From CAZTXD01 sp964617995 (GTDB lineage: Bacteria; Actinomycetota; Acidimicrobiia; Spongiisociales; ZC4RG35), in contig CAZTXD010000162.1 of NCBI GenBank assembly GCA_964617995.1, positions 1-7,088 of the forward strand: a stretch of DNA of 7,088 nucleotides. The letters run 5' to 3'. Positions 1-6,265 of this stretch are shown here, piece after piece. Made by a program: the position numbers and the translations under genes. The stretch's first letter is position 1. Every line of letters starts with the position of its first letter. The notes below the pieces were generated by a model. That model saw only the letters and a list, made by a program, of their open reading frames with translations, made no database searches and had not been told where the DNA came from.

Positions 1-63
1 GGCCTACCAGCGATCATCATCCTCTACCCGCTGATCTACGGCATCGGCCTTCTGCAGGCTTGA
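1..63 (+). CDS. C-terminal end of a membrane protein (partial)
   Basis: Frame 1 is open from the first base and ends at TGA 61-63, giving 20 residues that read GLPAIIILYPLIYGIGLLQA. The segment is almost wholly hydrophobic, which fits a last transmembrane helix ending at the C-terminus, but it is too short to assign a family. The gene begins outside the window and points right, like the methyltransferase that follows. The alternative, a chance open frame at the edge, is less likely given the clean hydrophobic run. Confidence 0.6.
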   Translation, partial: GLPAIIILYPLIYGIGLLQA

Positions 64-100
64 TTCATGTCTCATGTGCGGGTGCCCAGTGACATGGGGT

Positions 101-130
101 CCGCCGTTGGCTCCGCGCCCACAACGGTGG
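101..130. other. Stem-loop between the edge gene and the methyltransferase
   Basis: CCGCCGTTG (101-109) pairs with CAACGGTGG (122-130) as a 9-bp stem with one G-U pair and a 12-nt loop. It lies 38 nt after the stop of the edge gene and 20 nt before the methyltransferase start. No T-run follows on either strand, so it is not a canonical intrinsic terminator. It could be a weak terminator, an mRNA 3'-end stabiliser or a chance GC-rich fold. Confidence 0.35.
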
Positions 131-149
131 ACGATCAGGACCGAGTCAG

Positions 150-737
150 GTGGCCCGGACTAGAAGTCGAGCGATGAAACGCCTGTACGAGCCGCTATAC
201 AAGCTGATGGCCACCTTTCGCATCCCCAAGACGTTGGTATTCGGCTCAGCCATCCCCGTGCTCAGCAGAGTCATCGACGGTAAACAGATTCAACCCGGCC
301 GAGCCATCGATGTCGGCTGTGGGGTAGGGGCCGAATCCATCTTCCTGGCCCGACAGGGCTTCGACGTAACCGGAGTTGACCTCTCAGAGACCGCTATCAA
401 ACTAGCGCAACGCCAAGCATCCGCAGCAGAGGTCGACGTGAATTTCGTCGTCGATGACCTTACTCGAATTCAACATGTCGAAGGGACCTTCGACTTGTTG
501 GTCGACATCGGCACTCTCAACGATCTCCCTGGCCCAGACCGCGACCTCTACGTCGATAATGTGGTCCCTCTTGCCCGTTCGGGCAGCCTACTTGTTCTCT
601 TCGGCTTCGGCAGGCAGTTGCCCATGAACGAACGAGTGGAGCGACTCGGCCGCACGTTCCACATCGAAACGCTGGAAGACACCACCGAGCGAGTGTTTCG
701 CAGACGAATGATCACATCGCTGCTCACCAAGAAGTAG
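150..737 (+). CDS. Class I SAM-dependent methyltransferase
   Basis: This 195-residue protein is predicted to be a cytoplasmic methyltransferase that transfers a methyl group from S-adenosylmethionine; its acceptor is unknown. The glycine-rich SAM-binding motif I is clear at residues 52-63 (AIDVGCGVGAES). The acidic residue that binds the ribose follows at the end of strand 2 (GVDLS, 75-79), DD lies at 102-103, and a motif-IV-like segment FDLLVDIGTL is at 114-123. The length suits the small single-domain Methyltransf_11/25 or TehB-like group. The GTG at 150 has a CAGGA about 9 nt upstream; an ATG at 174 (MKRLYEPLY) is an equally reasonable start and would give 187 residues. It is the only complete rightward gene left of the long leftward cluster and converges on it. 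The fold is secure; the substrate is not. Confidence 0.88.
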   Translation: MARTRSRAMKRLYEPLYKLMATFRIPKTLVFGSAIPVLSRVIDGKQIQPGRAIDVGCGVGAESIFLARQGFDVTGVDLSETAIKLAQRQASAAEVDVNFVVDDLTRIQHVEGTFDLLVDIGTLNDLPGPDRDLYVDNVVPLARSGSLLVLFGFGRQLPMNERVERLGRTFHIETLEDTTERVFRRRMITSLLTKK

Positions 738-1001
738 CGCCGGTCCTTTGCCTCAACCTGGCCAACGAACGCGGTGGCACCCAAGACGGATCATGCTCGA
801 ACAACCGGCCAGCACACCCTGCGGTGAAGCCCTACCCGAAGCTATCCCGGGTTCCCACCCGTGAAGTGCCCGCCCACCAGGTTGCGCAAAACGACGCCCA
901 GGCCATCGGCTTGGGCGCTGTTGGTAGGCGGGCCGTGCGACTAGCCCACTCGCCCGGGATTGAACGTAATGCCGCCGGCTGAATCGCGGAGGCGGCCGCG
1001 T
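738..1001. other. Gene-free convergent intergenic region
   Basis: The 264 bp between the methyltransferase stop and the end of the leftward cluster contain no convincing gene on either strand. The only clear element is the leftward terminator at 888-917. An 8-bp inverted repeat, ATCCCGGG at 844-851 and CCCGGGAT at 953-960, brackets that terminator, but its core is a self-palindrome and may be chance. Short open frames here have no supporting ribosome-binding sites. Confidence 0.6.
888..917 (-). terminator. Rho-independent terminator of the leftward gene cluster
   Basis: Read on the minus strand, CGCCCAAGCC (917-908) pairs with GGCCTGGGCG (904-895) around a 3-nt GAT loop. This is a 10-bp GC-rich stem with one G-U pair. 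It is followed directly by TCGTTTT (894-888), so a T-run is present in the right place only for leftward transcription. It sits about 85 nt beyond the stop of the last leftward gene, where an operon terminator would be expected. The T-run is short and broken by C and G, so its strength is uncertain. On the plus strand no T-run follows. Confidence 0.65.
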
Positions 1002-1625
1002 CTATCCGACGCTCCGCAGCAGCGTCAGCCCGACGAGGCCCTGGACTGGGACAAGCAGGGCCCAGGACCAGATTGTTCGCCGGAGCGCCAGAATCGTCAG
1101 CCACGCCGCGCCCCACCCAATCCCGATCCAGCCCACCCAGTGAGCCGGCATCCCTGTAAGGACTATCGCCGCGCTGTACAGACCGATGCCGGCCATTCCG
1201 AGCAGGTGGTAGAGAGTCTGGAATGACCGGTTGGCCCAGGCTTCGACGGGCACGGTGAACTCGGGACGCATGCCCTCCTCGACGTACCTCTCCGCCGACC
1301 AGATCCCTACCGTCATGTGATGGGTGCCTTCGAGGATCACGAACATGACGGAGAGGGTCAGCAGGACCAGAGCGATCACGCTCAGAGCCCCATCGTCGGA
1401 AACGGCCAGGATCGCGGTCAGAGCGGCGAATCCCATCAGGCTGAACAGGTGGGCGGCGATCCAGGTCGCAATGGTGCGACGCATCACCGGCGCCAGCTCT
1501 GGCCAGGTCTCGAACGGGGCGTCCCCTACACCTTGGCCACTAAGACGCAGCCACACCCACCATCCCGCTGCGATGGCGCTCGAGGCGATCAAGAACGAGC
1601 TGGAGATATACACAGTCTCCGACAT
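1002..1625 (-). CDS. Six-TM integral membrane protein, 207 aa (paralogue A)
   Basis: No characterised family is recognised. The protein has about six hydrophobic helices, near residues 7-27, 53-75, 80-100, 137-158, 162-181 and 185-204. A hydrophilic loop rich in acidic residues (about 109-130) lies between helices 3 and 4. A THH at 101-103 sits at the end of helix 3 and could contact a metal, haem or proton path; this is speculative. The ATG at 1625 is preceded by AGGAAGG about 5 nt upstream, so the start is well supported. It lies 9 nt after the stop of the upstream cupin and is the last gene before the terminator. It has the same length, helix order and several aligned motifs as the membrane protein at 2558-3181, suggesting duplication. 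Confidence 0.82.
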   Translation of the reverse strand: MSETVYISSSFLIASSAIAAGWWVWLRLSGQGVGDAPFETWPELAPVMRRTIATWIAAHLFSLMGFAALTAILAVSDDGALSVIALVLLTLSVMFVILEGTHHMTVGIWSAERYVEEGMRPEFTVPVEAWANRSFQTLYHLLGMAGIGLYSAAIVLTGMPAHWVGWIGIGWGAAWLTILALRRTIWSWALLVPVQGLVGLTLLRSVG

Positions 1626-1634
1626 GAGCCCTTC

Positions 1635-2087
1635 CTACGTAGCGGGGGGAACCGGTCCGCCCGACTCGACACCGTGACGGCGACGGATCTCTTCGATCGT
1701 GGCGGGGTCGTCCCGACCCTGAACCTTGGCCTCGGAGAGCTCATGGATGAGACCGTCCAGCGCGGAAGGCCAGATCGCCAGCCACCGGGCCTCGGCACTC
1801 AGCACACGTAGCGCATGCTCGGTATCGGGGGGGACCAGAACGAAGCTCCCTGGCATCAGTGGCGTCACCGACCGGACGCCACATACCTCCACATCACCGT
1901 CGAGGATGAGGAACGCCTCGGACTCACCACGATGGATATGGGTGGTGCCACGGGAACCCTGCGTTGCGCGAATGATAACCGCACCCCATCCGCCCACGGT
2001 GTCCGACGACTCGACCAGCGAGACGAACCCGTCACGCTCCGGCTGGTCTTCCGGAAGCAGCACCATCAGGTTGTCTTCGGTCCACAT
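1635..2087 (-). CDS. Small single-domain cupin protein
   Basis: This 150-residue protein is predicted to fold as one cupin beta-barrel, probably binding a divalent metal. Cupin motif 1 is seen as HIH at residues 50-52, E57 and a following LDG turn. Motif 2 is PGSFVLVPPDTEH at about 79-91, supplying the last histidine (H91). A helical, charged tail (about 108-135) ends in RRRHGVE, a pattern common in actinobacterial cupin_2 proteins of unknown role. The frame is open further upstream, to a Met that would add 25 residues, but that overlaps the preceding VOC gene. The ATG at 2087 follows GGGAGGAG immediately upstream and lies 13 nt after the VOC stop, so it is preferred. The substrate is unknown; possibilities include enzyme (dioxygenase, isomerase) or ligand sensor. 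Confidence 0.85.
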   Translation of the reverse strand: MWTEDNLMVLLPEDQPERDGFVSLVESSDTVGGWGAVIIRATQGSRGTTHIHRGESEAFLILDGDVEVCGVRSVTPLMPGSFVLVPPDTEHALRVLSAEARWLAIWPSALDGLIHELSEAKVQGRDDPATIEEIRRRHGVESGGPVPPAT

Positions 2088-2100
2088 CACTCCTCCCAAC

Positions 2101-2550
2101 TCACGCATCGAGCCAGCGACCGGCGGCATCCCCGGAACCAACGAACTCCGGCGAATAAGCAAGCTGCCAGTGAAGCTGGTAGCGGTCCACGAAGTCGAGC
2201 CAACCCGGCTCAGATGAGACGACGCGGGCGTCCGAAGACAGCCGCGACCGCACTCCGGCGATCTCCTCCTCGGTCATCACCACCCCAACGGCGAACACCT
2301 GTCCCGGTGACGGCTGTCCGGGGAACAGGGCGAGGACGAAGTCGTCCCCGCCCACGGCGATCATGCCGATATCGACGCCCGCCTTCTCGGCTTCGGCCCA
2401 TCCTTGGCGTGGTCGGAGCTGAACCCAGTCGTCGGCACCGTCGGTTCCCTGAGCTTCCCTGAACATCACCTCAAGATCGAACAGCCCGCAGTAGTAGGCC
2501 TCAGCCGCCCGCAGGTCCGGAACATGGATGGCGAGATGTCGATAGCGCAT
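2101..2550 (-). CDS. VOC superfamily (glyoxalase/bleomycin-resistance fold) protein
   Basis: The 149-residue protein begins MRYRHLAIHVPDLRAAEAYY, the classic first strand and helix of a VOC betaalphabetabetabeta module, and its second half ends with FVDRYQLHWQL (about 120-130). That segment corresponds to the usual F-x-DPDGN-x-W/x-E-L strand near the end of the second module. H5, H9 and the polar residues of the last strand are candidate metal ligands. The exact reaction (lyase, dioxygenase, thiol transfer or mere binding) cannot be told. The start is uncertain. ATG 2550 gives the family-typical N-terminus but has GAGG touching the start codon. ATG 2565 would add MSRPR and overlap the upstream stop by 8 nt. 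It is followed after 13 nt by the small cupin gene. Confidence 0.85.
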   Translation of the reverse strand: MRYRHLAIHVPDLRAAEAYYCGLFDLEVMFREAQGTDGADDWVQLRPRQGWAEAEKAGVDIGMIAVGGDDFVLALFPGQPSPGQVFAVGVVMTEEEIAGVRSRLSSDARVVSSEPGWLDFVDRYQLHWQLAYSPEFVGSGDAAGRWLDA

Positions 2551-2557
2551 CCTCGGC

Positions 2558-3181
2558 CTAGACATTCTCGAGAAGTAGGGCAATCCCGATGATGGTGGGT
2601 ACGAAGAACGCGAGTTGAGGGAATCCGGTTCGTGCCACGACAACGGCCACCGGGATGAGGACACCCGCAACGATGGCCAACCATCCCGCCCACGCAGCCA
2701 CCAGTCCCGTGCCCAGAACAGCAACACCGAGAAGCGCGTAAGCAAGGTTTGCGCCGATCACCCATACGGCTTCCGCCACATATCCGGCCGTCCAAATCGG
2801 AGGTAGCCAAGCTGGTGTCTCCCCGGTCTCCGCCTTCTCCTCGGCGGCCTGAGATACGGAAGCCCCCTGCACGATGATTCCAAACACCCAAGCGAACAGA
2901 GCGACCAGATAGCCGCCCAACGCGACGAAAGCGAGGACAGGTTCACCGGCGTCGGCCAGCAGGAAGGTGAGACCACTCACCCCTCCGGTCACGAGGAAGA
3001 GCCCGACGAGACCCCAGATCGAAATCCACCACCACTCCCACCGATGGTCGGACACATGGTCCAGCTTCGCATCGAGAGGGAGCTTCCAGAACGCCGAGTT
3101 GTCTCCGCCCCGGCTGTAACCAACCGCCTCGACAGCGACCAGGAGCAGACCGGAGAGTAGGAGTACGCCGACCAGGATCAT
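2558..3181 (-). CDS. Six-TM integral membrane protein, 207 aa (paralogue B)
   Basis: No characterised family is recognised. Hydrophobic helices lie near residues 2-20, 52-75, 82-106, 134-157, 160-183 and 188-205. An extracytoplasmic or cytoplasmic loop with HVSDHRWEWWW (42-52) precedes helix 2, and a charged loop AAEEKAETGE (112-121) precedes helix 4. The ATG at 3181 overlaps the stop of the upstream gene as ATGA, and AGGAGG lies 9 nt upstream, so start and coupling are well supported. The protein ends just before the VOC gene. Its length (207), W130, a W-x-GW motif (164-167) and a late VP (194-195) match the membrane protein at 1002-1625 almost position for position, which suggests that the two are paralogues. 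Confidence 0.83.
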   Translation of the reverse strand: MILVGVLLLSGLLLVAVEAVGYSRGGDNSAFWKLPLDAKLDHVSDHRWEWWWISIWGLVGLFLVTGGVSGLTFLLADAGEPVLAFVALGGYLVALFAWVFGIIVQGASVSQAAEEKAETGETPAWLPPIWTAGYVAEAVWVIGANLAYALLGVAVLGTGLVAAWAGWLAIVAGVLIPVAVVVARTGFPQLAFFVPTIIGIALLLENV

Positions 3182-3654
3182 GAACTACATCCTCCTGTCG
3201 AGGTGACTACAGAAGAGGACATATTGATCCGTGTCCGTCCGATTCTGAGGGTTCTCCATCCTCTCAGCACCAGCGCGATCCGGACTGGACCGAGCACAAG
3301 CCATATGGGGAGCAGGAATCCGATCCAGAAGAACATCGACACGGGGAGAAGGACGAGGGCCAGCCATCCGCCCTCTCTCCGCTGGGCGCGCAGCCACCAT
3401 CCGGCAAGCACCTCGATCCAAGACAGCAGACCTAACGCAACGAGGAACCAAACCACGCCTTCGGAGCCGAACCGGTCGCTGATCGGCCCGCTCATCGACT
3501 CACCGACGATAGGACCCATATAGGGCAGCCGTCCCAGGCGGTGGATGTAAATGGCGTAGGGGATCGCCACCAACCCTCCGACAACTCCGTTGATGAGGAA
3601 CAGCCAAGACGCAACCCGGATGGACTTTTCGCCCTTCCCACCCAACGCGGTCAT
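3178..3654 (-). CDS. Small membrane protein, 3-4 TM, unknown function
   Basis: This 158-residue protein has hydrophobic segments near residues 15-36 and 67-88 and a long one at 97-131 that may hold two short helices. Between them lie a loop with RLGRLPYMGP (39-48) and a charged turn RAQRREGG (89-96). The pattern FFWIGFLLPIW...GPVRIALVLRGW (108-133) resembles a conserved end seen in small actinobacterial membrane proteins, but I cannot name a family. The last 16 residues form a Ser/Thr/Cys-rich tail that overlaps the ribosome-binding site of the next gene. The ATG at 3654 lacks a clear Shine-Dalgarno sequence, and no other start is in frame nearby. The stop overlaps the next start as ATGA, so translation of the two is probably coupled. 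Confidence 0.75.
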   Translation of the reverse strand: MTALGGKGEKSIRVASWLFLINGVVGGLVAIPYAIYIHRLGRLPYMGPIVGESMSGPISDRFGSEGVVWFLVALGLLSWIEVLAGWWLRAQRREGGWLALVLLPVSMFFWIGFLLPIWLVLGPVRIALVLRGWRTLRIGRTRINMSSSVVTSTGGCSS

Positions 3655-3674
3655 GTTGCCGGGATCTCTGGCTC

Positions 3675-3690
3675 GGGGAGCACCCTCCCC
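3675..3690. other. Small hairpin upstream of the 3178-3654 gene
   Basis: GGGGAG (3675-3680) pairs with CTCCCC (3685-3690) around a 4-nt loop, in the 70-nt gap between the longer cupin and the small membrane protein. On the minus strand it contains the only purine-rich GGGGAGGG stretch before that gene. It might therefore influence translation or RNA processing, but no T-run marks it as a terminator. Confidence 0.3.
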
Positions 3691-3724
3691 ACAAGATGCG
3701 TGTACCTGACGGTGAATACCGCCT

Positions 3725-4291
3725 TCATGCCTGCCCTTCCTGTCCCCCGGGTTCCGGTCCGAATCCGCGCAACCGGCCGATGATCCCCAGGAACGGGATG
3801 AGGCGGCCGGCGACTCCCGACTGTGTGATGAGCCGGGGGTTGGCGGCGGCGAGCACAGCCATCTGGAGGAGTGGGGGCTCGCCGGTCTTGGGGTTGACCT
3901 GCCCCTCCCGTCGGAGCCGGTCGTAGGTGGCGGCGAATCTCATCAGGTCGTCCTCGGCCCGGTAGCCATCAGGGAAGATGACCTCGCACTCGATCACGAG
4001 ATCGGCGGTCCCGGTGTTGAGGAACCCGTGCACCTCTCGAGCGAGCACTTCGACCTTCTCCCCTGGTTTCACCTCGGAGATGGTGCGACCGACCCGGGCG
4101 ACCATCTCTCCGGAGACGCATCGGAAAGTTTCGATGAGAACCGGGTGGATGTGGGGGAAGTCGCCCTTGATCCCGGGGCCGCCGGGTTGGGCGATTATGC
4201 GGAGTAGGTAACGATCATCCAGCGTCGCCGGAGTGTCGAGTACCTCGACGGTGTGGTCGCCGATGTCGAAGAGAGAGCCTGCTGCAATCAC
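3725..4291 (-). CDS. Cupin-domain protein with C-terminal helical extension
   Basis: This 188-residue protein has one cupin barrel in residues 1-105. Candidate metal ligands are H47, H49 (HIH), E54 and H88, the last in the second motif (PGEKVEV...VHGFLN, 76-92). An N-terminal strand region (FDIGDHTVEVL) precedes the barrel. The C-terminal third (about 111-180) is predicted helical, with a hydrophobic stretch QMAVLAAA and a later LIPFLGIIGRL. That suggests dimerisation or peripheral membrane contact. The start is GTG 4291: the frame is closed by a TGA six codons upstream, and no other start exists before residue 63. A GGGGG about 7 nt upstream is a weak ribosome-binding site. Its sequence is only distantly like the other cupin in the cluster. 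The function could be a metal-dependent enzyme or a binding protein. Confidence 0.82.
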   Translation of the reverse strand: MIAAGSLFDIGDHTVEVLDTPATLDDRYLLRIIAQPGGPGIKGDFPHIHPVLIETFRCVSGEMVARVGRTISEVKPGEKVEVLAREVHGFLNTGTADLVIECEVIFPDGYRAEDDLMRFAATYDRLRREGQVNPKTGEPPLLQMAVLAAANPRLITQSGVAGRLIPFLGIIGRLRGFGPEPGGQEGQA

Positions 4292-4479
4292 GTCGGAGCC
4301 CCCGCCTCAAACGCAGGACCGGTGGCGATGCGGGATCGACCCGGTCCAGCTCGGTCACTCTGTGGTGTTTGATGTGCCAACTCCGGTACCCCGGTGAGCT
4401 CGACTTGCCTCCGGGTTGGCCCGGTGTGACCACGCCCGTTTCTTCGGGAAGACCTGAGGCCGAACAGAGTTCTCATACC
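4292..4479. other. Largest gap inside the leftward cluster, possible small ORF
   Basis: This 188-bp interval is the only sizeable gap in the cluster. A 62-codon leftward frame (4476-4288) fills it. Its ATG comes 3 nt after the DUF2269-like gene's stop and its TGA overlaps the GTG start of the cupin (GTGA). The predicted peptide is arginine- and proline-rich and unlike any family I know. Its third-position GC is about 60 percent, with many AGA, CGA and ACA codons, so it does not look like its coding neighbours. A short hairpin, CCGGG 4411-4415 with CCCGG 4420-4424, lies within it. It may hold an internal promoter, a decayed gene or a real small gene. Confidence 0.4.
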
Positions 4480-4926
4480 TCAACCCCCCGGCTTGAACAG
4501 CATGAGGACGACGATCACTCCATACGACGCAATCGCCGTGGGGGCGAATCGCAGCCAGGTCTTGACGGCCGTCTTGTATTCCAGACTGTCGGTTCCTTCC
4601 TGACGGCCCGACTTCAACCTGTTTAGGTGCCTGTACCCGACTGCGAACTCGACCGCGATCAGAGCCAGTGCCAGGTAGATCCAGGGTTGGGAGAAGCTCC
4701 ATGCGTTGCTGATCACCACCATCGCGACTCCGGTGACCACGACAAGCAACGGGGCAGGAGTGAAGATCCGGTCGTCTACCCACTCCAGGGCATCTCTCAT
4801 CTGGCTGAACAACTCCCTGCCACCCGCCTTGTAGGCGTGGCGTTCCACTGCGACCACCAGGAAGCCACCGCCAACCCACACCATGGCCGAAAGGATGTGG
4901 ATCAAGAGGAGAATGTCGTAGACCAT
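4480..4926 (-). CDS. DUF2269-like four-TM membrane protein
   Basis: The 148-residue protein starts MVYDILLLIHILSAMVWVGG, the typical first helix of DUF2269-type predicted membrane proteins, with a conserved IH near residue 10 and a WVGGG turn. Helices lie near residues 4-26, 55-75, 81-99 and 124-144. Histidines at 10, 30 and 100 sit at helix ends and could bind haem or metal; this is an inference only. The biochemical role of the family is unknown. The frame is open upstream, but the ATG at 4926 matches the family N-terminus and comes 5 nt after the stop of the nitroreductase-family gene. The Shine-Dalgarno sequence is weak (GAAGG about 15 nt upstream), which suggests translational coupling to that gene. 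Confidence 0.82.
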   Translation of the reverse strand: MVYDILLLIHILSAMVWVGGGFLVVAVERHAYKAGGRELFSQMRDALEWVDDRIFTPAPLLVVVTGVAMVVISNAWSFSQPWIYLALALIAVEFAVGYRHLNRLKSGRQEGTDSLEYKTAVKTWLRFAPTAIASYGVIVVLMLFKPGG

Positions 4927-4931
4927 CGCGT

Positions 4932-5441
4932 TCAACCGGCTGCCTTCGCCGGGCTCTCCGTTTCGCCGAAAGTCTCGACTCTCTGAAGTCGAACCAGCGG
5001 AACCGGCCGACCGGCCAGACGATGGGCCTGGTCGTATATCGGGAACGCCGCGGTGAGCCGGGTCCAATGCTCATCCCACTCGTCATCCTCGAGGAATACC
5101 GCCTTGGCCTCGAAGCGTTCCGAACCCAGCTCCACCCAGCAACGGGGATCGGCTTCGAGGTTCAAGATCCATGAGGGCAGCGGTTCCAAACCCCCGTTCG
5201 TGGCCGCCACGATCACACCGTGTTCCTCGGGGAAATGACCGAGCGCCACCGTCCTCGGCTTGCCGGTTCGCCGCCCAATGGTGGTGACGACGACCACAGG
5301 GGTGCCTCCAGTCGCCTTGTCGACCAAGCGGCCACGCAAGGCGCGGTAAGCCCAGACATGGATCGGAGTGATTCGGGGCATCATCCGCTGGTTGAAACGC
5401 ATGATCCGTCCGGGGACCTCACGTTCCACAGGCTGTGTCAT
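4932..5441 (-). CDS. Deazaflavin (F420)-dependent nitroreductase family protein
   Basis: The 169-residue protein has the DDN split-barrel features. An amphipathic N-terminal helix (about 11-37) is followed by TTIGRRTGKPRTVAL (53-67), the usual phosphate- and cofactor-contacting stretch. A strand with VIVAATNGG (76-84) comes next, then a WILNLEADPRCWVEL segment (91-105). Members use reduced F420, or sometimes act as haem- or flavin-binding relatives, to reduce quinones or nitro compounds; the well-studied example is mycobacterial Ddn. Substrate here is unknown. The ATG at 5441 overlaps the stop of the upstream membrane gene as ATGA, and GAGAGG lies about 3 nt before it. A much longer open frame to 6440 exists on this strand, but it is the shadow of the upstream gene. 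The 4-nt overlap and tight spacing to the DUF2269-like gene suggest joint expression. Confidence 0.9.
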   Translation of the reverse strand: MTQPVEREVPGRIMRFNQRMMPRITPIHVWAYRALRGRLVDKATGGTPVVVVTTIGRRTGKPRTVALGHFPEEHGVIVAATNGGLEPLPSWILNLEADPRCWVELGSERFEAKAVFLEDDEWDEHWTRLTAAFPIYDQAHRLAGRPVPLVRLQRVETFGETESPAKAAG

Positions 5442-6265
5442 TGCCTCTCTCCATGGTTCCCCTTCGAGATCGGGACCGGGCTTTGCACTCGGGTCGCCGC
5501 CCACAGGTGCACGACTGCCCAGATGATCATGGCCACGCCCCATCCGACACCGGCCGATGAGGCCTGGTCGGGATGGCCAATGAAGAACACCCCTAGGACG
5601 GCGGTGATGATTCCTGCGGTCCAGGCGGAGATTCCCTGGCCCGGAGCGTTGGTCGTTCCAAGCAGAGCGGACACCGCGAGACCGACCGCCAGCACCGCCA
5701 TCAGTGCGTAGTGGGACCCGGCGACGTGGGGATCCTCGGGCAGCCCGTTGATCTGGAGGAGGGTCTGCTGGTAGGCGTAGACCGCGGCAGCCAGGGTCCC
5801 CACGATGGCGACCGCCCGTGGGCCCTTGTGCCAGGTGACGCCTCCCTCGGGCCAGCGTCGCGGGTGGAGGGCCAACACTGTCACCACCAGGACCGTGACG
5901 ACGATGGTGAACGGGTCGACCAAGTGGGTGAGTTCGAGGGGAAGGAACACCACCCAGGCTGCTACCGCAGCCAACAGGGGAGCGGTCTTCGTCTCGGGTC
6001 GACGGAACTGTGAGACTATGGCGACGAGGGTCAGCCAGAAGAGGAGGGAGCCACCTGCGATGTGGGCCCGGTGAGCGCCCAGACCTTCCTGGCCGAACAT
6101 GGAGTCGAGCACCGACTCGTCGAGCCATGCCAGCACAGGGCCGAGGAGAATGGGTGGGTAGGCGGCCATGGCCGCCACCGTTAGAGCGACCGCCACATAG
6201 AAGACGATCCGACGTCCCTTGCCCATCGTCGACGCTTCGACGGTGTTTGTGGATACCTGCGCCAT
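5438..6265 (-). CDS. Eight-TM integral membrane protein, first gene of the cluster
   Basis: This 275-residue protein is not recognised as a characterised family. About eight helices are visible, near residues 20-44, 70-87, 95-112, 117-134, 150-169, 186-204, 212-230 and 241-257. A histidine-bearing loop GAHRAHIAGG (63-72), THLV (113-116), H180/H185 and GH (230-231) lie near helix ends; they might be ligands for haem or metal, which would suit a redox partner, but this is an inference. The ATG at 6265 has GGGAGGA about 5 nt upstream, the strongest ribosome-binding site in the cluster. An internal Met14 is an alternative. The 3' end overlaps the nitroreductase-family start by 4 nt. As the first gene after the divergent region, it probably lies next to the cluster promoter. 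Confidence 0.82.
   Translation of the reverse strand: MAQVSTNTVEASTMGKGRRIVFYVAVALTVAAMAAYPPILLGPVLAWLDESVLDSMFGQEGLGAHRAHIAGGSLLFWLTLVAIVSQFRRPETKTAPLLAAVAAWVVFLPLELTHLVDPFTIVVTVLVVTVLALHPRRWPEGGVTWHKGPRAVAIVGTLAAAVYAYQQTLLQINGLPEDPHVAGSHYALMAVLAVGLAVSALLGTTNAPGQGISAWTAGIITAVLGVFFIGHPDQASSAGVGWGVAMIIWAVVHLWAATRVQSPVPISKGNHGERQ

Noticed and set aside
548..784. Minus-strand open frame across the methyltransferase 3' end
   Set aside because: It is antisense to a clear SAM-methyltransferase, Arg/Ser-rich, and has no family motif.
832..975. Possible tRNA or pseudogene on the minus strand, with a GTTCAATCC-like T-arm near 953-966 and an in-frame ...VVLRNLVGGHFTGG... peptide
   Set aside because: The bases flanking the T-loop-like sequence do not form a 5-bp stem and no acceptor or anticodon arm is seen. 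The peptide frame is broken by a TAG and coincides with the terminator hairpin, and I could not match it to any family.
1317..2462. Overlapping plus-strand frames opposite the leftward membrane, cupin and VOC genes
   Set aside because: Their translations are His/Arg/Pro/Ser-rich antisense shadows without motifs, while the minus-strand frames carry clear domains or helices and ribosome-binding sites.
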